Origin: Candidatus Faecousia intestinigallinarum
Lineage (GTDB): Bacteria > Bacillota > Clostridia > Oscillospirales > Oscillospiraceae
Assembly (NCBI GenBank): GCA_018715805.1
Contig: DVKX01000031.1
Coordinates: 1-54,715, forward strand
Direction of reading: 5' to 3'
Length of the DNA: 54,715 nt
Positions 10,057-19,600 of the stretch are shown one piece after another. Under the pieces are notes generated by a model. The model was not told the origin of the DNA. It ran no database searches and saw only the letters and a program-made list of their open reading frames with translations. The position numbers were made by a program, and so were the translations under genes. Positions within the stretch are counted from its first letter, which is position 1. Each line of letters begins with the position of its first letter.

Positions 10057-10131
10057 TTGCGCCTTGGATTATTCTGCGGTCTTCCGGGCCTCAGCCTCCC
10101 GAAGCCGCGCTGTGGGGATCAGTGGCTTTGC

Positions 10132-12711
10132 TTAGTAAGCCAGCTCGCCGCCCTGCTCATTCACATAAGCAGCCCACTCAGCGTCGTCGTAGTTGTACTT
10201 CAAGTACGCGATACCGCCGTTGGCCAGCAGCGCGTTATACTCGTCGGTCACATAGTAGACCTGCTGGCTCAGCAGCTGCAGGCTGGAATCCTGCATCATG
10301 GGCAGGTAGTTGTAGGTCAGCAGGATCTGCTCTTCCAGACCAGCCAGGATGTCAAGACGAGTCTCCATATCCACCATGTCCGCGCCGAAGTTGTAGTCCA
10401 CGCCGTCCACAGTGATCATGATGCCGTTCAGGCAGTCGGACCACTGCTTCAGGTTCATGGTCAGCTCGGTGCCGTCGATGGTCAAGGTCATATCCACCTT
10501 GGTGGCGTCGAACCAAGCGGCGTCATACTGGTAAGCGGGGTTCACATACAGGTCGGTGACGCCGTAGGGATCCATCCGGGAACCAGTCCAGCCAGCCAGC
10601 TGGGTGTCGGTCTGACCAGCCTTCAGCTTGTTGGACCACTCGTTGTCGTAGGGTCCGCCCTTGGTGAAGATGATCTTGCCCTCGAAAGGAGTGCCCTCGG
10701 CAACCTCGGCCACCTTCTCGTTCAGGTAGTCGATGGTCTTGGTCATGAAGTCGCTGTCAGAGGACATACCGTACTCGATGGTCACGGTCTGGTCGGAGAT
10801 GCCGTCGCCGTCGTTGTCGGTGATGTAGCCCAGCTCCAGAGCCTCTTCAAAGGCCTGGGCGAAGAATTCCTTCGCCAGCTCGGGGTTGTAGCCGGTGATG
10901 GAATCCACAGCGGCGTCCAGATCCGCATACTGGCTCACGTCCACGCCATACACGTTGCACAGAGCCTGCTTGGCCTGATCCGTCTCGCGGTAGGTCAAAC
11001 CGGTCTCAGGATCGCATACGTAGGTGTTGCCGATCAGGCCGAAAGCGCCGGAACGGGCGGGGGAAATGGTGGCCGCGAACAGGGCGCGGTCATAGGTCAG
11101 ACCCATCGCGCGATGGAAGGAGGTCAGGGTCATGGTCTCCAGATCGGTAGTGGTCTGGTCGAAGTCAGCGGCCGCCTCGCGCTCCTCAATCGCATCCTTG
11201 TGGCCGTTCAGAATCATGAAGAAAATGGTGTCCGCAGGGATCTGGTGCACGAAGTCGGAGTTCCGATAGGTAGCGATATCATCGGAGCCCAGGCCGAAGG
11301 TCATCAGCTGACCCTTCAGGAACATCATCTTCTGGGTCGCGGATTCCGCAACCTGCTGGCAGTCCACAGCAGTGGTCTGGTACATATCGTAGGTCTGACC
11401 GTCGGTGGGATCCACGTAAACGTGCTTGCCGTCGGTGTAGCCGTACCAGTTCTCGTTCTTCTCAAAGCGCATGGCCTTGCCGGACTGGTAGGAAACCAGC
11501 TTGTAGGGGCCGTAGGAGCTGGTGGTCTCCACGCTGGTGTTGTAGGTGCTGGTCCATACGCCCTCGGCATCCTCGCTCAGGCAGGCGTCGTACAGATCGG
11601 TCTTGACCAGCCAAATGCTGGACAGGGCATAGTACAGGTTGAAGCCGGACAGCGCCTTGCCCAGAACCAGAGTGATCTGGTAGTCGCCGGACTTATACAG
11701 ACCCACGTTCTCAAAGGGAACTTCGTCCCACTGCACGCCGTAGGCCAGGTAAGCATACAGGGTGGAGCCGTCGGTCTCGCCCCAAGCCTCATTGCCAGTG
11801 ACCACGGTGGTCAGCATGGCCAGAGTCTCCTCGGTCAGGGGCGCCACGCCGTCCTTGGTCATCTGACCAACCAGCGCGTCCCAATCCGTCACGTCGAAGT
11901 ACTCTTCGCCGTAAGCTTCCACATAGTCTTTCAGGGAGTCGCCGCCCAGCCAGTCATTGGCGTTGTCCAGATTGACGAACACCTTGTAGCCGTCGGCAGT
12001 GACATACTGGCCGTCCTCGCCAATGGTCATATCCTCAATGGCGTAGGGAGCCGCGGCAGCGCCGTTATCCTCGTAGACCATACGGCCGCTCTTGGCGTAA
12101 GCTTCCGCGTTGGCAATGCTGAAGGACCGTGCATACACGTCGGTAGCACGGTAGTTCAGCAGCTCCGGCCGCAGCAGACGCTCCATGGACTCCACGTAGT
12201 CGTCGGCAGTGATGGGGGTGCCGTCCTCCCAGCAAGCGTCGGGGTTCAGGTCGATGGTATAGGCATAGCCCTTCGTGGCGGACTCAGGAATGTTGAACTC
12301 CGGATGCTCCGCCTTCACCTGCTCGGTGACGTCCACGGGCATGGAAGCAGCCATCTCCGGAACGACCACATAGGTGGTGAAGGGATCATAGCCCTCGGCA
12401 GTGTTGTTCACATTGTCGTTGAAGAAGAAGTTGTACAGGCCTTTGCGCAGGAAGTCTGCGGGATAGGCGTCATCGTTGACCTGGTAGGTGTGGGGATTCC
12501 AGTTAGAAGCCAAAGTACTAACAGCATCCCGGTAGGTGTACTCGCCGGCCTCGCCGGTCAGTGCCGGCACGGTGGGCTCGGTCGCGTCGCTGCTGGGGGT
12601 GGTGGAGGAAGGCTCCGTATTATTGGTGGGCTCAGTAGCAGCGGGAGCACAGCCAGCGAATACGGAAAGAACCATCAGCACAGCCAGAAGCAGAGCAAGC
12701 GTCTTTTTCAT
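10132..12711 (-). CDS. oppA: Oligopeptide-binding lipoprotein (OppA-like), unusually long
   Basis: 859 residues; typical family-5 solute-binding proteins have about 540. The N-terminus is a lipoprotein signal (MKKTLALLLAVLMVLSVFAGC, lipid-bearing Cys 21) followed by a Thr/Ser/Pro-rich linker. The SBP family 5 pattern is seen in the middle, including SSYGPYKLVSYQSGKAMRFE and a C-terminal lobe. It would capture peptides outside the membrane and deliver them to OppBC. The start is ATG 12711 because AAGGAGG lies seven bases upstream. The extra length in the binding protein parallels the outward insertion in OppC. It heads the operon and has its own sigma-A-type promoter. Confidence 0.92.
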   Translation of the reverse strand: MKKTLALLLAVLMVLSVFAGCAPAATEPTNNTEPSSTTPSSDATEPTVPALTGEAGEYTYRDAVSTLASNWNPHTYQVNDDAYPADFLRKGLYNFFFNDNVNNTAEGYDPFTTYVVVPEMAASMPVDVTEQVKAEHPEFNIPESATKGYAYTIDLNPDACWEDGTPITADDYVESMERLLRPELLNYRATDVYARSFSIANAEAYAKSGRMVYEDNGAAAAPYAIEDMTIGEDGQYVTADGYKVFVNLDNANDWLGGDSLKDYVEAYGEEYFDVTDWDALVGQMTKDGVAPLTEETLAMLTTVVTGNEAWGETDGSTLYAYLAYGVQWDEVPFENVGLYKSGDYQITLVLGKALSGFNLYYALSSIWLVKTDLYDACLSEDAEGVWTSTYNTSVETTSSYGPYKLVSYQSGKAMRFEKNENWYGYTDGKHVYVDPTDGQTYDMYQTTAVDCQQVAESATQKMMFLKGQLMTFGLGSDDIATYRNSDFVHQIPADTIFFMILNGHKDAIEEREAAADFDQTTTDLETMTLTSFHRAMGLTYDRALFAATISPARSGAFGLIGNTYVCDPETGLTYRETDQAKQALCNVYGVDVSQYADLDAAVDSITGYNPELAKEFFAQAFEEALELGYITDNDGDGISDQTVTIEYGMSSDSDFMTKTIDYLNEKVAEVAEGTPFEGKIIFTKGGPYDNEWSNKLKAGQTDTQLAGWTGSRMDPYGVTDLYVNPAYQYDAAWFDATKVDMTLTIDGTELTMNLKQWSDCLNGIMITVDGVDYNFGADMVDMETRLDILAGLEEQILLTYNYLPMMQDSSLQLLSQQVYYVTDEYNALLANGGIAYLKYNYDDAEWAAYVNEQGGELAY

Positions 12712-13347
12712 TTCGTTACCTCCTTGAAATTCTCCTATATAACGGGGCCACGCCCGGTACATAGACATATGTCCGGCGGCTTTCGCCGCAGCCGGTCGTC
12801 CCGGCAGAAAGCAATGCAGGAAGCCGGGTGGGAACTTTCATTTTCCCCACGATTCGCCATGCTCCGGCATTAGCTTTTGCATATTTTAGCACAGAGAAAT
12901 TCACTTTGACAAGTCTTATTTGGCCTTTTTTTGAATAATTCACTATTTCACCAAAAGCCATCTGCCCACGGCGGGCGTTCTTGTGTATTTTACAAGCGTG
13001 CAAAAAACAAAAAGCGGCATTTGTCTCCAACGCAAGGACGTTCCCACTGTATTTCGTCAGAAGCCTCCAGTCCGCGTACAAAAAACACATACTCGGATCC
13101 GCCCGCCCCCGCAAAGCCATCGGCATTTTGACGGAGCTTTTTCCCCGCGCCGCCCGAACGCTTCTTTTGGAAGCGCCCGGGAATTCCTCCATAGGGGGAC
13201 GCGCCCAGAGAAAGCGCCGGCCTCCCTGCCCTCCCGGTTTTATATATTTCACCGCTGGGAAAATAGACCATCCGGCGCACCGCAGGATACGGCGGGAATC
13301 CTCGCCTGTGAATTCCGGACTTGGATTTATATTTTTGCGTGCCCCTC
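12712..13347. other. Divergent control region between oppA and the MFS gene
   Basis: About 640 bases with no convincing gene on either strand. It holds the leftward oppA promoter (12883-12912), a long oppA leader of about 165 bases, and G+C-rich sequence on the MFS side in which I see no repeat or motif. Confidence 0.5.
12883..12912 (-). promoter_or_regulatory. Promoter of the opp operon
   Basis: On the lower strand TTGTCA and TAAAAT are separated by 18 bases. This predicts a leader of roughly 165 bases before the oppA start. Confidence 0.6.
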
Positions 13348-13376
13348 TTGACCCCGCCGCAGCGCTAGGCTATAAT
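13348..13376 (+). promoter_or_regulatory. Promoter of the MFS transporter gene
   Basis: TTGACC, 17 bases, TATAAT: a near-consensus sigma-A promoter, 43 bases before the ATG at 13419. Confidence 0.8.
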
Positions 13377-13418
13377 TGGGAAAATTCAAGTGGAATCCAC
13401 AGAGCACGGAGGCAATCT

Positions 13419-14594
13419 ATGGCGACACTTCTGCTGGTTGTGATCTATATTGCGTTCATCGGGCTGGGTATCCCCGATTCCCTGTTCGGCACGGCTTGGC
13501 CTGCTATTTACCAGGATTTCGGCGCGCCCGTATATCTGGGCAGCATCGTTTCCGCCCTGGTTTCGGGCGGCACCATTCTGTGCAGCTTTTTCTCTGCGCG
13601 GATCATTAAGCGATTCGGCACCGCCGCTGTTTCTTTGGTCAGCACGGCGATTACCGCCGCCGCCCTGCTGGGCTTCCGGTTCGCCCCCAATGTTTACTGG
13701 ATGTTCCTGTTTGCCCTTCCTCTGGGCGTCGGCGCGGGCGCCATTGATACGGCGCTGAACAACTATGTCGCGCTGCACTACAAAGCGGTGCATATGAATT
13801 TTCTGCACTGCTTTTTCGGCATCGGCGTCACCGTCGGCCCCTTCTTCCTCAGCTTCGCCCTTTCTGGGGACGCCGGGTGGCGGGGCGGCTACGCGATCAA
13901 TTCCTACATCCAAATCGGCATTGCCCTGATCCTGCTTTTGTCTCTGCCTCTTTGGAAGAAAGCCGGCCATCGCTCCAGTACCGGGGAAGCGGAGCAGGAA
14001 GTGGTCGGGTTTTCCAAGCTGATAAAGCAGCGCAAGGTGCGGTGCGCCTGTCTGATGTTTTTGACCTCCTGCGGCATTGAAGTGACCAGCGGGATGTGGG
14101 GCAGTACCTTTCTGGTGGAAACAAAGGGGCTGGACGCCGCTGCTGCCGCCGGATTCATGACTCTGTATTATTTTGGCATCGCGTTTGGAAGATTCCTATC
14201 CGGCTTGCTTTCCGGGCGGATCCGCCCTTTGCGGATGGTGGAGATCGGTCAGGCTTTAGTGGGCGCGGCAATCTTTCTGCTGTTCCTTCCGCTCCCCAGT
14301 ACAGCGTCCGGTTTGGTACTGTTCCTGATCGGCTGCGGCATTGGCCCGCTGTTCCCGAATTTGCTGTATAATACCCCCTACGCCTTTGGAAAGAAGCTGT
14401 CCGCTTCCGTGATCGCCGTGCAAATGACGGCTTCTTATGTGGGAATTTTGGGCGCACCGTTTCTATTTGGCGTGTTGGCGCAGAACATTTCCGCCGGTTT
14501 ATTTCCCATTTATCTGGCCATGATCTTTTTGCTGATGATGGCCGCGTCCCTTCTCTTTCAGCGCCAGCAAAAAAGTTCCGCTTCCGCCACGTGA
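13419..14594 (+). CDS. Major facilitator superfamily transporter
   Basis: 391 residues with about 12 hydrophobic segments in two halves of six. The N-terminal half has the FIGLGIPDSLFGTAWPAI and SARIIKRFGTA pattern of fucose/sugar-permease-like MFS proteins. The substrate cannot be read from the sequence. ATG 13419 is chosen because GGAGG precedes it and the first membrane helix starts at once. It is a single-gene unit with its own strong promoter and a 15-bp terminator. Candidates are a sugar importer or a small-molecule exporter. Confidence 0.85.
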   Translation: MATLLLVVIYIAFIGLGIPDSLFGTAWPAIYQDFGAPVYLGSIVSALVSGGTILCSFFSARIIKRFGTAAVSLVSTAITAAALLGFRFAPNVYWMFLFALPLGVGAGAIDTALNNYVALHYKAVHMNFLHCFFGIGVTVGPFFLSFALSGDAGWRGGYAINSYIQIGIALILLLSLPLWKKAGHRSSTGEAEQEVVGFSKLIKQRKVRCACLMFLTSCGIEVTSGMWGSTFLVETKGLDAAAAAGFMTLYYFGIAFGRFLSGLLSGRIRPLRMVEIGQALVGAAIFLLFLPLPSTASGLVLFLIGCGIGPLFPNLLYNTPYAFGKKLSASVIAVQMTASYVGILGAPFLFGVLAQNISAGLFPIYLAMIFLLMMAASLLFQRQQKSSASAT

Positions 14595-14642
14595 ATGTTT
14601 CGGGCAGCCTGTCCGATGCATCGCCGTCCATTGGGGAAGAAA

Positions 14643-14676
14643 AATACGGTGAGGATGAAAACATCCTCACCGTATT
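14643..14676. terminator. Bidirectional terminator between the MFS gene and ppdK
   Basis: A perfect 15-bp stem (AATACGGTGAGGATG and its complement) with a 4-base AAAA loop, flanked by A-rich and T-rich runs, between two converging genes. Confidence 0.9.
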
Positions 14677-14705
14677 CTTATTTCACCATGAATCCGCGGC
14701 CGGAC

Positions 14706-17336
14706 TTACTTCTGCTTGATCGCAGCCTGGGCGGCGGCCAGACGGGCGATGGGCACCCGGAAGGGGGAGCAGGACACATAGTCCAGGCCGATGTTATGGC
14801 AGAACTCCACACTGGAGGGATCGCCGCCGTGCTCGCCGCAGATGCCGCAGTGCAGGCTCGGGCGGGCAGCGCGACCCAGCTTCACAGCCGTCTTCATCAT
14901 CCGACCCACGCCGTGGGTATCCAGGCGGCTGAAGGGATCGGACTCATAAATCTTGTTGGCGTAGTAGGCGGGCAGGAACTTGCCGGCGTCGTCGCGGCTG
15001 AATCCGAACGTCATCTGCGTCAGGTCGTTGGTGCCGAAGCAGAAGAACTCCGCGTGCTCCGCGATCTCGTCGGCAGTCAGGCAGGCGCGGGGGATCTCGA
15101 TCATGGTGCCCACCTCATAGTGCAGCTCCACGCCGGCGTCGGCAATTACCTGGTCGGCGGTCTTTACCACCACGTCCTTTACGAACTTCAGCTCCTTCAC
15201 GTCGCCCACCAGGGGGATCATGATCTCGGGAACAATGTTCCAGCCGGCATGGCGCCCCTTCACAGCCAGAGCCGCCTTAATGACTGCACGGGTCTGCATA
15301 GCGGCGATCTCCGGGTAGGTGACGCTCAGACGGCAGCCCCGGTGACCCATCATGGGGTTGAACTCGTGGAGGCCGGCGATGACCTGCTTGATATAGGTCA
15401 CGCTCTTGCCCTGCGCCTCGGCCAGGGCGGCGATGTCCGCCTCTTCCGTGGGTACAAACTCGTGGAGGGGGGGATCCAGGAAGCGGATGGTGACGGGGTA
15501 TCCGCCCAGCGCCTCAAACAGACCCTCAAAGTCCGCCTGCTGCATAGGCTCGATCTTGGCCAGCGCAGCCTCCCGCTCCTCCACAGTCTCGGCGCAGATC
15601 ATCTCACGGAAAGCGCCGATGCGCTCCGGCCCGAAGAACATATGCTCGGTACGGCACAGGCCGATGCCCTGCGCGCCGAAGGCCGCAGCCTGCTTGGCGT
15701 CTGCGGGGGTGTCGGCGTTGGTGCGCACGCCCAGCTTCTTATACTTGTCCGCCAGCTCCATGATACGGCCGAAATATCCGGAGTTGGGATCGGCAGGAAC
15801 GGTGGGAATCATCACATCATAGATGTTGCCGGTGGAGCCGTCCAGGGAGATGGGATCGCCCTCATGATAGGTCTTGCCCTTCAGGGTGAACTCCTTGTTC
15901 TCCTCGTCCATCTTGATGTCGCCGCAGCCGGACACGCAGCAGGTACCCATGCCCCGGGCAACAACAGCGGCGTGAGAAGTCTGACCGCCGCGGACGGTGA
16001 GGATGCCCTGAGAATACTTCATGCCCTCGATGTCCTCGGGGGAGGTCTCCAGGCGCACCAGCACCACCTTCTCGCCCTTCTTGCCATGCTTCACAGCGTC
16101 CTCCGCCGTGAATACAATGGTACCGGCAGCAGCGCCGGGGGATGCGGCAATGCCCTTGCCCACGGGCTCGGCCTTCTTCAGCGCTGCAGGGTCAAAGGTG
16201 GGATGCAGCAGCATATCCAGGCTCTTGGCGTCGATCTGCATCAGCGCCTCTTCCTCGGTAATCATACCCTCGTCGATCAGGTCGCAGGCAATCTTGATGG
16301 CGGCGGCAGCGGTACGCTTGCCGTTCCGGGTCTGGAGCATATAGAGCTTCTTATCTTCAATGGTGAACTCCATATCCTGCATATCCCGGTAATGGTTCTC
16401 CAGGGTATTGCACACGTTCTGGAACTGCTCGTACACCTCGGGCAGGATCTCGGCCATCTTCTGAATGGGCATGGGCGTGCGCACGCCGGCCACCACGTCC
16501 TCGCCCTGGGCGTTCATCAGGAACTCGCCCATAAGCCCCTTTTCGCCGGTGGCAGGGTTCCGGGTGAAGGCCACGCCGGTGCCGGAGGTATCGCCCAGGT
16601 TGCCGAAAGCCATCATCTGCACATTGACGGCGGTGCCCCAGGAATAGGGAATGTCATGATCCATCCGGTAAACATTGGCGCGGGGGTTATCCCAGGAGCG
16701 GAACACAGCCTCTACAGCCTTGAACAGCTGCTCCTTGGGGTCGCTGGGGAAGTCCACGCCCAGCTGCGCCTTATACTCCGCCTTGAACTGCTCAGCCAGT
16801 TCCTTCAGGTCGTCGGCAGTAAGCTCGGTGTCCTGCTCCACGCCCTTGCGGGCTTTCATCTCGTCGATGAGCTTCTCAAAATACTTTTTGCCCACTTCCA
16901 TAACCACGTCGGAGAACATCTGAATGAAGCGGCGATAGCAGTCGTAAGCCCAGCGGGGATTGCCGGACTTCTTCGCCATGATCTCCACCACTTCCTCGTT
17001 CAGACCCAGGTTCAGGATGGTGTCCATCATGCCGGGCATGGATGCCCGGGCGCCGGAACGCACGGACACCAACAGGGGATTCTCGTGGTCGCCGAACTTC
17101 TTCCCGGTGATGGCCTCCATCTTGCCGATGTACTCCATGATCTGGCTCTTGATCTCGTCGTTGATCTTCCGGCCGTCCTCATAGTACTGGGTGCAGGCCT
17201 CGGTGGAAATGGTAAAGCCCTGGGGTACCGGCAGGCCAAGGTTGGTCATTTCGGCCAGATTGGCGCCCTTTCCGCCCAGGAGCTCCCGCATTTTTCCATT
17301 ACCCTCGGTGAACAGGTAAACATACTTGTGGGACAT
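14706..17336 (-). CDS. ppdK: Pyruvate, phosphate dikinase
   Basis: 876 residues, the full family length. It interconverts ATP, phosphate and pyruvate with AMP, diphosphate and phosphoenolpyruvate; in anaerobes it often works in glycolysis toward pyruvate. The N-terminal nucleotide-binding domain begins LFTEGNGKMRELLGGKGANL; the swivelling domain has GGQTSHAAVVARGMG with the phosphorylated His at 455; the C-terminal PEP/pyruvate barrel has GLCRTEHMFF and ends with CGICGEHGGDP, including the catalytic Cys. The start is ATG 17336, after AAAGGAG. It lies just downstream of the glycogen cluster but has its own promoter, so a link to carbon and pyrophosphate economy is plausible but not shown. Confidence 0.98.
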   Translation of the reverse strand: MSHKYVYLFTEGNGKMRELLGGKGANLAEMTNLGLPVPQGFTISTEACTQYYEDGRKINDEIKSQIMEYIGKMEAITGKKFGDHENPLLVSVRSGARASMPGMMDTILNLGLNEEVVEIMAKKSGNPRWAYDCYRRFIQMFSDVVMEVGKKYFEKLIDEMKARKGVEQDTELTADDLKELAEQFKAEYKAQLGVDFPSDPKEQLFKAVEAVFRSWDNPRANVYRMDHDIPYSWGTAVNVQMMAFGNLGDTSGTGVAFTRNPATGEKGLMGEFLMNAQGEDVVAGVRTPMPIQKMAEILPEVYEQFQNVCNTLENHYRDMQDMEFTIEDKKLYMLQTRNGKRTAAAAIKIACDLIDEGMITEEEALMQIDAKSLDMLLHPTFDPAALKKAEPVGKGIAASPGAAAGTIVFTAEDAVKHGKKGEKVVLVRLETSPEDIEGMKYSQGILTVRGGQTSHAAVVARGMGTCCVSGCGDIKMDEENKEFTLKGKTYHEGDPISLDGSTGNIYDVMIPTVPADPNSGYFGRIMELADKYKKLGVRTNADTPADAKQAAAFGAQGIGLCRTEHMFFGPERIGAFREMICAETVEEREAALAKIEPMQQADFEGLFEALGGYPVTIRFLDPPLHEFVPTEEADIAALAEAQGKSVTYIKQVIAGLHEFNPMMGHRGCRLSVTYPEIAAMQTRAVIKAALAVKGRHAGWNIVPEIMIPLVGDVKELKFVKDVVVKTADQVIADAGVELHYEVGTMIEIPRACLTADEIAEHAEFFCFGTNDLTQMTFGFSRDDAGKFLPAYYANKIYESDPFSRLDTHGVGRMMKTAVKLGRAARPSLHCGICGEHGGDPSSVEFCHNIGLDYVSCSPFRVPIARLAAAQAAIKQK

Positions 17337-17419
17337 GAAAAAATCTCCTTTCACTTCTTTACCGGCGGCGTTTTGCCGCCGAAAATTCATTTTTTCGTTT
17401 TGATCTCTTTTGCGTTGAT

Positions 17420-17448
17420 AGTATATCATGGGTTCCCCAAAAAAGCAA
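17420..17448 (-). promoter_or_regulatory. Promoter of ppdK
   Basis: On the lower strand TTGCTT, 17 bases, TATACT, about 85 bases before the ppdK start. Confidence 0.6.
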
Positions 17449-17518
17449 ACCCCTTTTACAGATTTTTACGCAGATTTTTGCATTTTCGCTTTTTGTCCTC
17501 CCGCGCCAGGCGCGCGAA

Positions 17519-17551
17519 AGCGTCCCCGGCAGGGCTCCCGCCGGGGGCGTC
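17519..17551 (-). terminator. Terminator hairpin after the glycogen cluster
   Basis: A G+C-rich stem (GCGTCCCCGGC with GCCGGGGGCGT, containing wobble pairs) starting right at the stop codon of the Cys-rich protein gene. The leftward U-run is short, so termination may be incomplete. Confidence 0.55.
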
Positions 17552-17734
17552 TTATTCCGACAAAAACGCGGTGATTTTCTGCCCGATGGGGCAGCCCGCC
17601 GCGTAGGGGCAGTCGGCATAGCCGCAACCCACGTCCGCACATCCGTTCTCCCCGATTTCCACCGCCACCATACGGCTGCCGTCCAGACACCGGCAGTAGC
17701 CGGAGAAAACCGCTTCCCGCTCCATGCTACGCAT
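17552..17734 (-). CDS. Small Cys-rich protein (57-60 aa), function unknown
   Basis: I do not recognise a characterised family. It has six cysteines, five of them in or near a CADVGCGYADCPYAAGC segment and one in YCRCLDG-like sequence near the N-terminus, which suggests a metal or Fe-S site. It is the last gene of the glycogen cluster and overlaps the GH13 gene end: the ATG at 17734 lies within the last codons of that gene and a second ATG at 17725 follows one base after its stop. Either start is possible; the overlap supports translational coupling. Reading-frame length, position and coupling argue that it is real. Confidence 0.6.
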   Translation of the reverse strand: MRSMEREAVFSGYCRCLDGSRMVAVEIGENGCADVGCGYADCPYAAGCPIGQKITAFLSE

Positions 17735-19571
17735 CCTGCACCACGCAGAAGCCCTTGGGTCCCAGAATCAGCCAGTCCGGCGCCACAGTGTGGATGTTGT
17801 GGCCGAAAATCAGCAATCCAGAGGGCAGCTCCCAGGGATCGCTGCTCCGGTTCATGCACACCCGAAGTCTGACACCCTCATAGGTGCGGGTAAAGCCGAT
17901 CTTCCGATCCCCCGCCTGGAAGAAAGAGATATCTCCCAACCGCAGCGCAGCGTTGTTCTTGCGCAGCAGCCCCAGGCGGCGGTAATGGTTCAACAGCTCC
18001 ATATCCTCCCGCCCCCAGGGATACGGGCGGCGGTTAAAGGGGTCTTTATATCCCTCCATGCCCGCCTCGTCGCCATAATATATGCTGGGCATACCCGGCA
18101 GGGTATATTGCAGGAAAGAAGCCATGAGCAGCCGCTCCTGGGCGGTGTAGTACTGGGTGCGGGAGAGATGGCGCTTGGCTTTCTCCTCCCGGCTGCCGTC
18201 AAAATCGTCCACCAGCGCTGTGAGGATCCGGGGCGTGTCGTGCGTGCCCAGCAGATTCATGTTGCAGCAGAGCACCTGGGGCGGATAATTCTCGGCAATG
18301 GTCATCACCGTCTCCTCCACCGCTCTGCCGTCGTCCCATCCTTTTATATAGTTTAGGATCGCCGTGCGGAAAGGATAATTCATACAGGAATCCAGTACGC
18401 CGTCCACAAAATAACGCTTGCGGATGCCGTAGGCAGTTTTATTGGAAGCGTCCTCCCACACCTCGCCCACCAGCAGCGCGTCCGGCTTGATCTCCCGGAT
18501 GCGCCGCTTCAGCAATGCAATAAATTCGTTGGGCAGTTCGTCCACCACATCCAGCCGGAAGCCGTCCGCGCCCAGCTTCAGCCAATGCTCCACCACGGAA
18601 TCCTTGCCGGTGATGATATACTCCACGAAGCTTGGCTCCATCTTATTCACTGCGGGCAGCGTATCAAAATTCCACCAGCTATTGTAGGAATTGGGATACT
18701 GGTGGAAGGTGTACCACGTCCGGTAGGGGGAATTGGGGTCTGTATACGCTCCATGTCCGCCGAAAGCGCCCTCCTTGTCGAAATAGAGGCTGTTGGAGCC
18801 GGTGTGGGAGTATACCCCGTCCAGGATCACCCGGATGCCCCGGGCGTGGGCCGCCTTGCACATCTGGACAAAATCCTCCTCCGTACCCAGCATGGGGTCG
18901 GGGGTTTTGTAGTCGCCGGTGTCATAGCGGTGGCTGGAAAAACTTTTGGAAATGGGGTTCAGATAGAGCACGGTGGTTCCCAGGGAGGCGATGTAATCCA
19001 TCTTCTCCGTGACGCCCCGGAAATTACCGCCGAAAAAGTCATTGTTGAGTACCACGCCTTCCGGCGTGGGTCTCCAGTCCACTTCCTCGTTCCAGGTTTC
19101 GTGGACGGTATACGGCTCCAGCTTGCCCCGCAGGTCGCACCGCCCGGATTTGCAGAACCGGTCGGGGAATACCTGGTACATGGTGCCGCCCTTGGCCCAG
19201 TCCGGAGTGGTGAAGTCGGCAGGCACACAGCTGAGCTGCCACTGGTCGCCGGCTTCCATATTCGTTTTATTCCCGGCCTTGAATAGCCGGAATCCCCCGG
19301 TGCGGGTGGTGATGAAAAAGTAATAAAAATACAGTCCTGTTTGCTCCAGAGAAAATTTTCCCTGGAAAATTTCATAAGCGCCCCGCTTCATCTTGTATTC
19401 CAGCGGTACCTCTTTGGCCAGCGGACCGTTCTCCCAGTTCAGCAGGCAGCGTACCCCGGTGGCCTGCACATGGGCGGGGATGTGGATATGGATGGTGCAG
19501 CTCTGCCCCGGCGTCAGCGTGCCGAAGGGGTCTTTGAAGGCCAGCTGCTTGCTGTCATATAAAATTCGCAT
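17727..19571 (-). CDS. GH13 alpha-amylase-family enzyme (neopullulanase / maltogenic amylase type)
   Basis: 614 residues. An N-terminal beta-sandwich of about 120 residues precedes a (beta/alpha)8 GH13 domain. Catalytic segments are all present: DGFRLDVVDE (nucleophile Asp), GEVWED (acid/base Glu) and LLGTHDTPR (transition-state Asp); VILDGVYSHTG is the first conserved region. There is no signal peptide, so it should act in the cytoplasm on glycogen or imported maltodextrins, hydrolysing alpha-1,4 and perhaps alpha-1,6 links. Its place after glgA fits a role in glycogen trimming. A terminator and several hairpins separate it from glgA, so it may have separate control. Confidence 0.92.
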   Translation of the reverse strand: MRILYDSKQLAFKDPFGTLTPGQSCTIHIHIPAHVQATGVRCLLNWENGPLAKEVPLEYKMKRGAYEIFQGKFSLEQTGLYFYYFFITTRTGGFRLFKAGNKTNMEAGDQWQLSCVPADFTTPDWAKGGTMYQVFPDRFCKSGRCDLRGKLEPYTVHETWNEEVDWRPTPEGVVLNNDFFGGNFRGVTEKMDYIASLGTTVLYLNPISKSFSSHRYDTGDYKTPDPMLGTEEDFVQMCKAAHARGIRVILDGVYSHTGSNSLYFDKEGAFGGHGAYTDPNSPYRTWYTFHQYPNSYNSWWNFDTLPAVNKMEPSFVEYIITGKDSVVEHWLKLGADGFRLDVVDELPNEFIALLKRRIREIKPDALLVGEVWEDASNKTAYGIRKRYFVDGVLDSCMNYPFRTAILNYIKGWDDGRAVEETVMTIAENYPPQVLCCNMNLLGTHDTPRILTALVDDFDGSREEKAKRHLSRTQYYTAQERLLMASFLQYTLPGMPSIYYGDEAGMEGYKDPFNRRPYPWGREDMELLNHYRRLGLLRKNNAALRLGDISFFQAGDRKIGFTRTYEGVRLRVCMNRSSDPWELPSGLLIFGHNIHTVAPDWLILGPKGFCVVQDA

Positions 19572-19600
19572 ACATGGACTCCGTAATCATTGTGGTATCG

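Noticed and set aside
10057-12873. A 938-codon rightward open frame opposite oppA
   Set aside because: Composition is Val/Leu/Gly/His-rich as expected of the reverse strand of a G+C-rich gene, it has no ribosome site or family motif, and oppA is clearly real.
14595-17606. A 1003-codon rightward open frame opposite ppdK
   Set aside because: Same shadow signature; ppdK has all catalytic motifs on the other strand.
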